Below are positions 1-7,496 of a stretch of DNA of 64,000 bases, piece by piece; position 1 is the stretch's first letter; every line of letters starts with the position of its first letter. A program made the position numbers and the translations under genes. The DNA is from Spirochaetales bacterium (GTDB lineage: Bacteria > Spirochaetota > Spirochaetia > SZUA-6 > RPPD01): positions 1-64,000 of the forward strand of contig JAFGJO010000036.1 of assembly GCA_016929065.1 (NCBI GenBank), read 5' to 3'. The notes under the pieces are model-generated. The model did no database searches and was not told the origin of the DNA. It was given only the letters and a program-made list of their open reading frames with translations.

Positions 1-34
1 GAAATGAACAAGATTGTGCTTCGCTGCATCAGAG

Positions 35-787
35 TTACTCCTTTGACTGTATTTTATTAATCAGCTCATTGACTGCTGTGCGTAGTTTTATTTCAAGACC
101 GGCCAATTCCGATTTTTCCATCAACGGAGAAAGCTGTTCATGTATCTGCTTTTCAGTCATGGATTCCATATATTTTTGCAGTCCAGCCAAAAACACAGAC
201 AATTCCATTTTTTTCATTTTTCTTAATTCGGGGATACGTGATTCGATTTTCGACAGCCGTTTTTTCAATGTATCCATGTCCGGCAGTACCCCCGCCATTT
301 TATAAAGAAAATAGATATCATAAATATCCCGCATAAGCCGCCGCTCGTTCCATGCAGCCAGTTTGTGCGCCAGGGCTACATCAAAGCGCATAATCCTGAT
401 TATTTTTCCCTGTTCATTGACTTTTCGTGCATAATCCCCTGTTGATATCGGCTGTGTTTCGCATTCCATAGCAACATTCGCTTCTATTTGGACAGCAATT
501 TCTCCTTTATATATATTGATTCGAAGCGCTTTTGAATGAAGCGATATTTTTCTCGTTATGCCCGGTATTTTTTCGATCATTTCTTTTAATTCCGGCAATA
601 TTTCTTTTTTCGAAGTATGCGGCACAAACGTGTAGTCAAGATCATTTGTCATTCGAGGGCTTTCAAGCAAGCGCAGGGCCATTCCGCCTTTCAGTATAGC
701 GTGATCCTGGAAGGTATCTGAAATTCTGTGCATTAGCTGAACAAACAATTCATCCTGTATATTAATTTTTCCCGAAGCACTGTTCAT
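35..787 (-). CDS. abiEii: AbiEii-family nucleotidyltransferase toxin (type IV toxin-antitoxin)
   Basis: Toxin half of an AbiE-type abortive-infection or type IV toxin-antitoxin pair, 250 residues, cytoplasmic. The nucleotidyltransferase core is visible as GG at residues 34-35 followed by the acidic DLDY motif at 49-52. The downstream family motif is also present: K142, then RDIYD at 153-157. AbiEii homologues transfer nucleotides to target RNA and halt growth; that activity is family knowledge, not shown here. Its start codon overlaps the antitoxin stop by four bases (ATGA), so the two are translationally coupled. The gene is intact although close to the window edge. Confidence 0.88.
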   Translation of the reverse strand: MNSASGKINIQDELFVQLMHRISDTFQDHAILKGGMALRLLESPRMTNDLDYTFVPHTSKKEILPELKEMIEKIPGITRKISLHSKALRINIYKGEIAVQIEANVAMECETQPISTGDYARKVNEQGKIIRIMRFDVALAHKLAAWNERRLMRDIYDIYFLYKMAGVLPDMDTLKKRLSKIESRIPELRKMKKMELSVFLAGLQKYMESMTEKQIHEQLSPLMEKSELAGLEIKLRTAVNELINKIQSKE

Positions 788-1380
788 GTAAAGAAACCCC
801 TGACAAATTTTTTGAATTTTGGATTGGAATATTGTCCCAAATATTTTTCTATTATCCGCATATCCAGTTTTGAAGTGTCGAGATCGGAGTATATGTCAAA
901 ATAAAAGATATGCCCTTTCAAGTAAAAATATAATGTGTCAAGAAAGGCTTTTTCTTTTACTGCAATTTTTATTCCATTGATTTTTTCAAAACCGAAGTAC
1001 AGCTGTTTTGAAATCCCTACATGAATGATGCGGTTCTCTCCTATTGAGTATTCTCTTTTCTTCCCCGTTTTTACCGCTTTTATTTGTCTGGAGGGGATTG
1101 TACCTATAATGAGTGCCTTTGCAAGGACCGTTTCGAAGCTTAAGTATGATTCGGGATGAATCTTCTGACTGAGTGTTTTCAAATCAAAGTTTTCGGTAAT
1201 GTAAATTCCTTTTACAGCCCTGCTTAATACGCCGGCATTTTTCAATGATTTAATTTTTCTGTAAAAGGTTACCGGATCGGTCAAGGGGAAAATACTTTTC
1301 ATGTCGGTCAGGGTAAAGACACCCTGCACATCTTCGCTGAATTTTTCAATTATTCCCGCATCTTTAAATAATGTATTCAT
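784..1380 (-). CDS. abiEi: AbiEi-like antitoxin, winged-helix repressor
   Basis: First gene of the AbiE pair, 198 residues. The N-terminal part (about residues 20-62) reads as a winged helix-turn-helix: a TDPVTFYRKIKSLKNAGVL recognition segment followed by a GIYI wing. The C-terminal half is the antitoxin domain. AbiEi proteins both neutralise AbiEii and repress their own promoter by binding inverted repeats. A matching palindrome lies immediately upstream at 1385-1416. There is no Shine-Dalgarno sequence before the ATG, and the predicted transcription start is only a few bases upstream, so the mRNA may be leaderless. Identity rests on order, the overlap and the fold pattern. Confidence 0.8.
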   Translation of the reverse strand: MNTLFKDAGIIEKFSEDVQGVFTLTDMKSIFPLTDPVTFYRKIKSLKNAGVLSRAVKGIYITENFDLKTLSQKIHPESYLSFETVLAKALIIGTIPSRQIKAVKTGKKREYSIGENRIIHVGISKQLYFGFEKINGIKIAVKEKAFLDTLYFYLKGHIFYFDIYSDLDTSKLDMRIIEKYLGQYSNPKFKKFVRGFFT

Positions 1381-1384
1381 ACAG

Positions 1385-1419
1385 ACACTTAATATACATT
1401 GTATGTTATTTAGTGTCCA
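1385..1419 (-). promoter_or_regulatory. abiE promoter with overlapping palindromic operator
   Basis: Reading the minus strand, TGGACA (1414-1419) and TATATT (1391-1396) are 17 bases apart and fit a sigma-70 promoter ending 10 bases before the abiEi ATG. The same stretch is an inverted repeat: ACACTTAATA (1385-1394) faces TATTTAGTGT (1407-1416), 9 of 10 positions complementary. A smaller dyad, ATACATTGTAT, lies inside it at 1394-1404. The arms cover the -10 and the -35 edge, as expected for autorepression by the antitoxin. Confidence 0.65.
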
Positions 1420-1575
1420 TATGATTTATTTACTTTCATTATGACGTAAAAGCAACGATATCAGGCCATGTCAGAGATTCGCAGAATATGCACCGTGTAT
1501 GCAGCCGGGAAGGCCTCGGTCTGGATTGCAGGGCAAGCAGGGATTTTTGGGGAAGGAAGAGTATAAAATTCATGA

Positions 1576-1596
1576 AAAGGTGACCGTGGTCCCTTT
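1576..1596 (-). terminator. Weak hairpin at the end of the first ABC operon
   Basis: AAAGG (1576-1580) pairs with CCTTT (1592-1596), continued by GACC (1582-1585) with GGTC (1588-1591) and a one-base bulge. On the minus strand it overlaps the permease stop codon and is followed by TTTTC. The loop is tight and the T-run short, so this is a weak terminator at best. Confidence 0.3.
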
Positions 1597-2329
1597 ACCC
1601 CACCTTCCGTTTAAAAAACCATAACAAGATGCTGATCCACAGAATGTGGACCGCATACCCGCCAAGCAGCAGCAGCCCGTACTCCCAGCCGGGTGTCAGG
1701 TGATACAAAAACGCCTTGGTAATCCAGAAGTTCGGGAGAATGCCGGCCAAAAAGCACCAGGGGTCGGGGACAATATAGGCGATAAACGATGCCGCGATAA
1801 TGCCGCTGAAAAGTTTGAAGAGTGCCAAACCCTCGACCTTGTTTTTCGCGAATGCCGGCATAAAGAGGGCGCCAAAGGGAGCGGCCAGGCCGGACATGAG
1901 TGCGATTGGCAGCACGAGTAACGGGTTCCAGCTGCTCAAGCCGAAAAGAGCGAGCATCGCGTAGGTGTACCCGACCGACAATATTGACGGAATCAGAATC
2001 CGCACGCCGATGTAGGCGGATTTGGAGAGCGGACTCACCGATATAAACAATAAAATATTTTCATCGCGCTCATCGATTACCAGAAATCCGATAACCACGC
2101 CCAAAAGCAGGGGCGCGATCTGGATAATGAAACTCGCGATAAATAGATAATGATCTGCAAGATTTATTTCGATTCCCGGGACATATTTTGGAACCAGTTC
2201 TGCTGCAACCGGCAGAATCAGTTTTAACGCGATGACTGCGACAAAGGGGATAATCAGAAACAACAGCTGCATGGAATCGCGGGAGATGTTTTTGACATCA
2301 TTGACCGCAAGGGCGACCAGTTTTCTCAT
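1595..2329 (-). CDS. ABC-2 type exporter permease (second permease)
   Basis: Integral membrane protein of 244 residues with about six hydrophobic segments and little soluble sequence, third gene of an ATPase-permease-permease operon. I take the ATG at 2329 (MRKLVALAVNDVKNISRDS) rather than an upstream in-frame codon, because it overlaps the stop of the preceding permease by four bases (ATGA). The cytoplasmic segment before the third helix, DERDENILLFISVSPLSKS, resembles the coupling region of ABC-2 permeases. Substrate unknown; such two-permease exporters commonly move small drugs, peptides or lipids. Confidence 0.75.
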   Translation of the reverse strand: MRKLVALAVNDVKNISRDSMQLLFLIIPFVAVIALKLILPVAAELVPKYVPGIEINLADHYLFIASFIIQIAPLLLGVVIGFLVIDERDENILLFISVSPLSKSAYIGVRILIPSILSVGYTYAMLALFGLSSWNPLLVLPIALMSGLAAPFGALFMPAFAKNKVEGLALFKLFSGIIAASFIAYIVPDPWCFLAGILPNFWITKAFLYHLTPGWEYGLLLLGGYAVHILWISILLWFFKRKVG

Positions 2330-3048
2330 GCTGCACCCCCAATCGTTTTCAGCACATATTGCTGCATCTGTCTCCAGGCGATGACCCCGCTTGCGGTGAT
2401 ACACAGGATTGTTGAACAAATGCTGTAGGCCAGATCAAATCCTGATATGCCGCTGAGGGCTCCGCGTAGCAGCAGGGCCACACCGTATCCGGGGAAGAAA
2501 TAAAAAATAATGCTTTTCACATCCGCTACCGCGGCGACCATGGGAATAACGGCAGCAAAAAGCACCGGGAAAGAGAGGAGAATATACCCGTTCAGGCGTT
2601 TTGCCCGTACACCCAGGGCAATTCCGAGCATGGTATAAAAAAGTGAGCCCAATAGTATCGCCGCTGCCAGGAGTCCCGGATAAAACGATATCCCGACGGC
2701 AAAAAAAGTGATCCCGAATCCGACGATGACCGACAAAACCATTAACGTCAGTGCCTTGGAGATAATGTATTCCTGGATGGAAAGCGTGGTGACAAAAAGG
2801 TATTCGATCAGCTTCTGGTCTTTTTCAAGGAGGAGGATTGCGCCGACAAATATATAGCCGAGCAGCGCGACCTCGATAAACAGGAGTTCCGGCAGAACAT
2901 GCAGTTTCAAAACCTCCGGCATCCAGTTAAGGATCAGCGCGTACATCACGACGATGACCAGGTATAATATATAAAATCCATGTCTTGTCTGGAAGAGAAA
3001 ATCATTTTTTATGACACCGGCAAACCGGAATACATATTGCATCATCAT
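2326..3048 (-). CDS. ABC-2 type exporter permease (first permease)
   Basis: 240-residue membrane protein with six predicted helices. The segment LEKDQKLIEYLFVTTLSIQEYIISKAL (about residues 75-100) has the layout of an ABC-2 coupling helix, entering helix 3. The gene overlaps the ATPase stop by four bases upstream and the second permease start by four bases downstream, so the three proteins are made as a coupled set and probably form a heterodimeric pore. The substrate cannot be told from sequence. Confidence 0.75.
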   Translation of the reverse strand: MMMQYVFRFAGVIKNDFLFQTRHGFYILYLVIVVMYALILNWMPEVLKLHVLPELLFIEVALLGYIFVGAILLLEKDQKLIEYLFVTTLSIQEYIISKALTLMVLSVIVGFGITFFAVGISFYPGLLAAAILLGSLFYTMLGIALGVRAKRLNGYILLSFPVLFAAVIPMVAAVADVKSIIFYFFPGYGVALLLRGALSGISGFDLAYSICSTILCITASGVIAWRQMQQYVLKTIGGAA

Positions 3049-3899
3049 GAAAGCCTCCTTCCGGTCGTCTTGATAAAGATGTCCTCAAGGGTTGCTTCCT
3101 GTGTGTGCATTGTTTCGATCATCTCTTTCTCTATGGTGTTGAGAAACTCCTTGTTTGATGCAAGACCGTCCAGCTTGAACTCTTTGTGTTCCAGATGTGC
3201 ATTCTTCCGGAACTCCACGCGCAGGATCTTTTTACTGTTTTTTATTTTAAGTTCCCGCGGGGAATCGATCAGTTTTATTTCGCCGTCAACCAGAAACGAT
3301 ACCCGGTCGCAGAGATAGTCAGCCACCTCCATCTGGTGTGTGGTAATAAATACTGTCACTCCTTCAGCTTTTTTCTTTAGAATAATTTCGCGGACGATCC
3401 TCTGATTCACCGGATCAAGCCCGGCGGTCGGTTCGTCAAGAAACAGAATCGATGGTTTATGCAGGAGCGCGCGGCAGAAGTTCAACCGCATCTTCATTCC
3501 CTTGGAAAAATCCGACACAAGCGTTTTTGCATTTTTTTCAAGACCGACCATGGCCAGCAAGTCCATCGGTTTTTCTTTTTTCCCGGAATACAGGGTCGCA
3601 AAAAAATCAAGATTTTCAAGTGCAGTGAACTTTGTGTAAAGATTTGGAAATTCAAAGGCTATCCCGACATCTTCATAAAAGTTGGATTTAATTTTATTCA
3701 TCTCTGCACCGTTGACTGTTACCGAACCCGTGTAATTTTTTAACAGCCCGAAAAGGATTTTCTGCGTTGTGCTTTTTCCGGCACCCGACGGTCCCAGAAA
3801 CCCGAAGATTTCCCCTTTTTCTATAGTAAAGTTCAGGTCATGCAGGGTCTCTTCTTTATTCCCCCTGTAGGTAAATGAAAGGTCTTTAATCGTTATCAT
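3045..3899 (-). CDS. ABC exporter ATP-binding protein with altered Q-loop and signature
   Basis: 284-residue nucleotide-binding subunit energising the two downstream permeases. Visible: Walker A GPSGAGKST at 36-44, signature-like FSKGMKMRL at 131-139, Walker B ILFLDE at 151-156, an H-loop TTH ending at residue 188, and a C-terminal extension typical of ABC-2 drug or lipid exporters. Two oddities: the Q-loop position has Glu (AFEFP at 81-85, where VFQEP is usual), and the canonical LSGGQ signature has become FSKGM. Its SD (GGAGG) comes from the CGCGAAG-type repeat upstream. A TetR gene lies just upstream in the same direction and is the likely regulator. Confidence 0.9.
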   Translation of the reverse strand: MITIKDLSFTYRGNKEETLHDLNFTIEKGEIFGFLGPSGAGKSTTQKILFGLLKNYTGSVTVNGAEMNKIKSNFYEDVGIAFEFPNLYTKFTALENLDFFATLYSGKKEKPMDLLAMVGLEKNAKTLVSDFSKGMKMRLNFCRALLHKPSILFLDEPTAGLDPVNQRIVREIILKKKAEGVTVFITTHQMEVADYLCDRVSFLVDGEIKLIDSPRELKIKNSKKILRVEFRKNAHLEHKEFKLDGLASNKEFLNTIEKEMIETMHTQEATLEDIFIKTTGRRLS

Positions 3900-3911
3900 C
3901 TCCCTTTCCTC

Positions 3912-3942
3912 CTTCGCGTCCTTCGTGTTCTTCGCGTGAAAC
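3912..3942. repeat. CGCGAAG-type dispersed repeat, single copy
   Basis: Between the TetR gene and the ABC ATPase. On the minus strand it reads as near-repeats of nine bases: CGCGAAGAA, CACGAAGGA, CGCGAAGGAG, preceded by TTTCA. The same unit borders the elements at 6140-6223 and 12598-12734. It supplies the ribosome-binding GGAGG of the ATPase gene. Confidence 0.55.
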
Positions 3943-3951
3943 TATTTTTCA

Positions 3952-4554
3952 TTACTTCACCAATCCCTTTGCCAGGCTTTCGCACAGCAAATCAATAACC
4001 TGGTCGTAGTATTTTGGATTTATTAACTCGGTATTAAATATTGAGAGCAATGCCGTTTTTATCAGCTCCATGATGAGCACGGGATCTTTTTTAATGAGGA
4101 TTCCTTTTTTTTGCAGTTCAACCATTATTTTTGTGTTATATGTCATATCATGTTTCATGTGCTCCTCAAGGACAGCGGGCGGCAGCTTACGCAGAAGGCT
4201 TTCATACTCGGTTCGGTTGAATATAGTTCGGGTGAGCTGGTTGGTTCTCATATAATTCATGAAAAACAGAAGGAATTTTTTGAATGCCGTAACCGGGTCT
4301 GTTTTCCCGTCAAAGAGGGTGAGTGGATCAAAGGATGAACGCATGGCCTGTTCCTCTTCTTCAAGCAGTTCAAAAAAAAGGATTTCTTTTGATTCGTAAA
4401 ATTTATAAAAGGACCCTTTTGCGATCCCGGCCGCGCGGGTGATCTCCTCGATGTTTGTTTTTTTAACTCCAAAGCGGCTGAACTGTTCCTTGGCGGCTTG
4501 TTTTATTTTATCGTTGATGAGTTTCATTTCATGGTCGGAAAACGCTTTCGGCAA
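3952..4554 (-). CDS. TetR/AcrR-family transcriptional regulator
   Basis: 200-residue DNA-binding repressor. The N-terminal helix-turn-helix is clear at residues 33-60: TNIEEITRAAGIAKGSFYKFY, then SKEILFFELL. The C-terminal ligand-binding half has no recognisable specificity. It is promoter-proximal to, and co-directional with, the ABC-2 exporter genes 52 bases downstream, so it probably controls export of the compound it senses. Tandem and inverted ATGACTAT sites just upstream of its own start suggest autorepression of the whole unit. Confidence 0.88.
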   Translation of the reverse strand: MPKAFSDHEMKLINDKIKQAAKEQFSRFGVKKTNIEEITRAAGIAKGSFYKFYESKEILFFELLEEEEQAMRSSFDPLTLFDGKTDPVTAFKKFLLFFMNYMRTNQLTRTIFNRTEYESLLRKLPPAVLEEHMKHDMTYNTKIMVELQKKGILIKKDPVLIMELIKTALLSIFNTELINPKYYDQVIDLLCESLAKGLVK

Positions 4555-4573
4555 TGGTTGCTCCCTGCTTTAA

Positions 4574-4642
4574 ATGACTATATGACTATAAATAAAAAAT
4601 AGTCATAACCCTAATATAGCGCAGTTTTACATGGAAAGTCAA
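4574..4642 (-). promoter_or_regulatory. TetR-gene promoter and ATGACTAT operator array
   Basis: On the minus strand TTGACT (4637-4642) and TATATT (4613-4618) are 18 bases apart, a good promoter. Immediately downstream of the -10, around the transcription start, lie three copies of one octamer: ATGACTAT at 4574-4581 and 4582-4589 in tandem, and its inverse ATAGTCAT at 4599-4606. The inverted pair (9-base spacer) is a plausible TetR dimer site; the extra tandem half-site is unusual. Confidence 0.65.
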
Positions 4643-4958
4643 TGAAAAATTAACCACGAATTTTGCGAATTATCACAAATTACAGGGAGTAGGGGATTTC
4701 ACAATGAACAGGATAAGGAGACGACTTCCAGCGCTTGTGAGCTGGATGTCCGGAGTTTTTGCTGTGCCAAAACGTCCACGACTGTATTGTGAGGAAACTC
4801 CAGAGAAGAAAGATAAGAAAAAAAGGTGCTCACAGACTGTGCGTTTTTATTGGTAAATATGCAAAAAAACCAAGAACACAAAACATACCAAACAGCATAT
4901 TTGGAAAATAAAAGACAAGACCTATCATATATCTATAAAGAGAATTAAGGGGACAGAT
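4643..4958. other. Gene-free stretch with a degraded dispersed repeat
   Basis: No open frame here has convincing coding character. The left end (4651-4682) is a copy of the AACCACGAATTT-type dispersed sequence, with CGAATTTTGCGAATTATCAC as its recognisable core. Part of the middle, GGAGTTTTTGCTGTGCCAAA and onward (near 4752), resembles the inside of the 39018-39154 element, which suggests repeat debris. The right end carries the promoter of the following lipoprotein gene. Confidence 0.4.
4901..4928 (+). promoter_or_regulatory. Candidate promoter of the coiled-coil lipoprotein gene
   Basis: TTGGAA (4901-4906) and TATCAT (4923-4928) are 16 bases apart, about 30 bases before the ATG at 4959. 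An SD-like AAGGGGA follows. A modest sigma-70 match. Confidence 0.4.
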
Positions 4959-5564
4959 ATGAAGCAGGCTGCGTTATTAAGTATGTTAATTTTGGTTGGA
5001 TTTTTTTCCTGTGAAATGGCAGGGATAACTTCTGTGAATGAATCAGATGAAAGGGCGATTGAATCAGCCGCTATGGGTATTCAGGAAAAGGCGGTCATGA
5101 TTGATGCAGAAATTACCGCAATAAAAACAACAATAAAAAAGATCGAAACAATGAAAACAAAAGAGGCAGCTTTAAAAGCTGTTGCATCTATAGATAACAG
5201 GAAAAAAATAATTGAAAAACTGGTAACAGCAGTTAAACAGGAAAAACAAAAGCTTGATAATGCAGTAGAAGCCATCAAGGAAAAAAAGGCAGTCGTTGCT
5301 GAAAAAGAAAGGAAAGTTGCTGAAAAAGAAGCAGCAGCTGCTGTTGCCAAAGAGAAAGAAGCTGCAAAGAAAGAAAAAGAGGCTGTCGCAAAAGAGAAAA
5401 CAGAACTTGAAGTAAAAATACAGGCGGCGACAGAAAAAAAAGAAACTGCAGATAATACGATTAAAGAAGTAGTGGCGAAAACTGAAGCAATAAAAAAAGA
5501 GATTGAACAGATGAAAACAAAAACCGAGGCCAAAACACCTGAAATGAAAGTGGTATCTGAATAA
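4959..5564 (+). CDS. Lys/Glu/Ala-rich coiled-coil lipoprotein
   Basis: 201 residues. The N-terminus is a lipoprotein signal ending in FFSC with the lipidated Cys at 18. From about residue 35 onward the chain is almost entirely Lys, Glu and Ala in heptad-like order, with repeated EKEA and KEKE runs, predicting one long alpha-helical coiled coil. It would be anchored by lipid in the periplasm or on the outer membrane and could act as a structural spacer or tether. No enzyme motif. It is a monocistronic gene with its own promoter and a strong terminator. Low-complexity sequence makes family assignment unsafe. Confidence 0.75.
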   Translation: MKQAALLSMLILVGFFSCEMAGITSVNESDERAIESAAMGIQEKAVMIDAEITAIKTTIKKIETMKTKEAALKAVASIDNRKKIIEKLVTAVKQEKQKLDNAVEAIKEKKAVVAEKERKVAEKEAAAAVAKEKEAAKKEKEAVAKEKTELEVKIQAATEKKETADNTIKEVVAKTEAIKKEIEQMKTKTEAKTPEMKVVSE

Positions 5565-5584
5565 CTCCTTGTAGATCAAATTGC

Positions 5585-5626
5585 AGCTGCATTAGGGGAA
5601 ATGTATTCCTCTATTGCAGCTTTTTT
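5585..5626 (+). terminator. Rho-independent terminator of the coiled-coil lipoprotein gene
   Basis: A 16-bp stem (5585-5600 with 5606-5621, 14 positions paired), a five-base loop ATGTA, then TTTTTT. Very good terminator for the + strand, 20 bases after the stop codon. Confidence 0.85.
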
Positions 5627-5631
5627 AATGT

Positions 5632-5680
5632 TTTCCTGAATTCCTGGCTTCCTTATGGATTCTTCTTCCTGTGTTCCTTG
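5632..5680. repeat. TTTCCTGAATTCC-type dispersed repeat, copy 1
   Basis: Begins TTTCCTGAATTCCTGG, continues TTCCTTAT and ends TTCCTGTGTTCCTT. The copy at 20780-20828 matches it over the first 16 bases and over the final TTCCTGTGTTCCTT. It overlaps the 3' end of the membrane-protein gene on the minus strand and encodes its last residues and stop codon. Confidence 0.65.
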
Positions 5681-6108
5681 CTGAAAAATTCCCCCCATGT
5701 AAATGTCAGCGGGATGATCAACATCAGGAAAAGGGGGATGTTGCCAATCGCATTCCCGTAGATCAGGTAATACACAGAGAACGTCTCGTCAATTGCAAAC
5801 CACACGACAGTCGCAGTGAGAATACTCACCCAGGCCCATTGTTCTCCTTTGCGAAATGCAAAGTGTGAGATGAAAAAAAGATAGATACCCCACACGGTGA
5901 GCATCGCACCTGCCAGGCTGAAGATCATCGACTTGAAACTGATTGTCCCGGAATCCTGTATACCGTTCGGCCAGAATACCGGATCGGTTATGGCGTTCAT
6001 TGGTGCAAAGAGGGGTGTGGTATTACACAAGGCCATATATAGGCCCATTACCATTATGATGATACTTGTAATGACCAGCCAGTTGGAAAAGAATTTTGTT
6101 TTCTTCAT
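5653..6108 (-). CDS. Four-helix membrane protein of unknown function
   Basis: 151 residues. Hydrophobic segments lie near residues 10-30, 58-82, 92-110 and 122-140, with a loop after the first helix containing NTTPLFAPMNAITDPVFWPNG. I do not recognise the family. The C-terminal tail (KEHRKKNP) is encoded inside a dispersed repeat, so the original terminus may have been replaced. It lies downstream of the Lol-like operon in the same direction but is separated from it by a repeat pair, so co-transcription is uncertain. Confidence 0.6.
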   Translation of the reverse strand: MKKTKFFSNWLVITSIIIMVMGLYMALCNTTPLFAPMNAITDPVFWPNGIQDSGTISFKSMIFSLAGAMLTVWGIYLFFISHFAFRKGEQWAWVSILTATVVWFAIDETFSVYYLIYGNAIGNIPLFLMLIIPLTFTWGEFFSKEHRKKNP

Positions 6109-6139
6109 AATTTCTCCTCTATAAACTCAATATTATAAT

Positions 6140-6223
6140 TTTCACGCGGAGCTCGCAAAGATCGCGGAGGGAAATTGGAATCACTTCTCTCCTTTCCGTA
6201 TACTCCGCGGCCTCTGCGTGAAA
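6140..6223. repeat. Inverted CGCGGAG-type repeat pair (MITE-like)
   Basis: TTTCACGCGGAG (6140-6151) faces CTCTGCGTGAAA (6212-6223), 11 of 12 complementary, and the complementarity continues as AT-rich sequence outside both arms. The interior also holds matching CGCGGAG units. The same arm type bounds 12598-12734 and appears singly at 3912-3942. Confidence 0.6.
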
Positions 6224-6231
6224 TATTATTT

Positions 6232-7482
6232 CTACTTTATCGCCGTCGTACTCATGGCGCGGGCGATGACGATCTTCGCTGCTCTCCGTGCCGGTGCAAG
6301 GCCAGCCAACAAAGCGGTGACTGCCCCAAATACAACAGCGAATACAAAATCAAACCACCTGAAATCCGCAGTAAATTTCTCACCGAATGGTATGGGAATT
6401 TCTTCGGGCAGATAGTCGCCCATATTGAAGCCGACATACTGCAGAAACAAAGCAAGGACTCCGCCGACAATCAATCCAAAGACTGCTGCAATCAGGGAGA
6501 TCCAGACACTTTCAGCCAGAAACAATGCGCTGATGGTCCGACGCTTCATGCCGATTGCCCGGAGTGTGCCGATTTCCCGGGTCCTGTCCTGTACCGACAT
6601 CGACATTGCATTGCGGACACCGAGAATGATGAGGAGATAAATAACCAGCAGAAACAAGGCGAAGGTTGAACCATCGGCATTGACCGCGGAAACGACGACT
6701 TCTGCAAAACGTTCCCATGGATACGCCGCCTCCGGGGTCCCGGCCAGTTTTTTTTCAATATTTTTCATGACCGCGTTTCTGTCTGCATTCGGTTTCAAAC
6801 GGATAACCAGTTTTGTTGCCTCATCCTCCATCAAAAGCAGGTCCGATGCGGTATCGAAATCGGTATAGATGACATTATCGTCGATTGCCGGATATCCGTA
6901 GTGGAAAATACCGACTACCGAAGTGAAAACAAGATTCGGCTGGGGATTTTCTTCTGTGGAATATTTGGTATATGCGGTAAGCGAGACCGATGATCCCTCG
7001 CTTATCCCCAGTTTTTCAGCGAGCGGCTTGCTCACCAGGACTCCGGACCCGGTTTCAAAGTAATCACCCGCCTTGATCAGAGTATGCAATATGGAAACCT
7101 TTTGTTCTGTGTCCGGCTGTATTGCGCGGCCGATGAGATGCCGTGAATACCCGTTGGCACCCAGAACAACCCCGAAGTTGATGCGCGGGGTGATTGCCTC
7201 GATCCTGTCATCTTCTTGCAATGAAGCACCCAGAGTGTGAATGCCGTTGACATTTGCATCGAGCGGAAGACGCCGTTCCTCATCCAGATACCCGCGGTTC
7301 AGAATTTGCAGGTGCCCGGTTTCAAAATTGATCATCGACTGAAACAATCCGGTCTGGTATCCCCGCATCCAGCCGATACCGATAATAATCATGATCATTC
7401 CGATTGCCAAAGCGATGACATTCAATATTGTTCTTCTTTTATTTCTGAATACATTTCGTAACGCTATAAATAACAGTTCCAT
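6232..7482 (-). CDS. FtsX/LolC-type ABC permease (last gene of the Lol-like operon)
   Basis: 416-residue inner-membrane permease of the MacB/LolCDE class. One helix near residues 15-40 is followed by a large periplasmic domain (to about 270) and three C-terminal helices, the last cluster holding the FtsX signature VQDRTREIGTLRAIGMKRRTI before helix 3. It pairs with the second permease and the LolD-like ATPase encoded just upstream. MacB/LolCDE-type machines do not pump across the inner membrane; they use ATP to act on periplasmic substrates such as lipoproteins. The neighbouring LolA-like and beta-barrel genes fit that mode. Confidence 0.85.
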   Translation of the reverse strand: MELLFIALRNVFRNKRRTILNVIALAIGMIMIIIGIGWMRGYQTGLFQSMINFETGHLQILNRGYLDEERRLPLDANVNGIHTLGASLQEDDRIEAITPRINFGVVLGANGYSRHLIGRAIQPDTEQKVSILHTLIKAGDYFETGSGVLVSKPLAEKLGISEGSSVSLTAYTKYSTEENPQPNLVFTSVVGIFHYGYPAIDDNVIYTDFDTASDLLLMEDEATKLVIRLKPNADRNAVMKNIEKKLAGTPEAAYPWERFAEVVVSAVNADGSTFALFLLVIYLLIILGVRNAMSMSVQDRTREIGTLRAIGMKRRTISALFLAESVWISLIAAVFGLIVGGVLALFLQYVGFNMGDYLPEEIPIPFGEKFTADFRWFDFVFAVVFGAVTALLAGLAPARRAAKIVIARAMSTTAIK

Positions 7483-7496
7483 AGCTGCCTCCTTTT

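Noticed and set aside
5081-5579. Two minus-strand frames rich in Phe/Ser and Phe/Cys
   Set aside because: Antisense of Lys/Glu-rich coiled-coil codons; composition is an artefact of the AAA/GAA codons.
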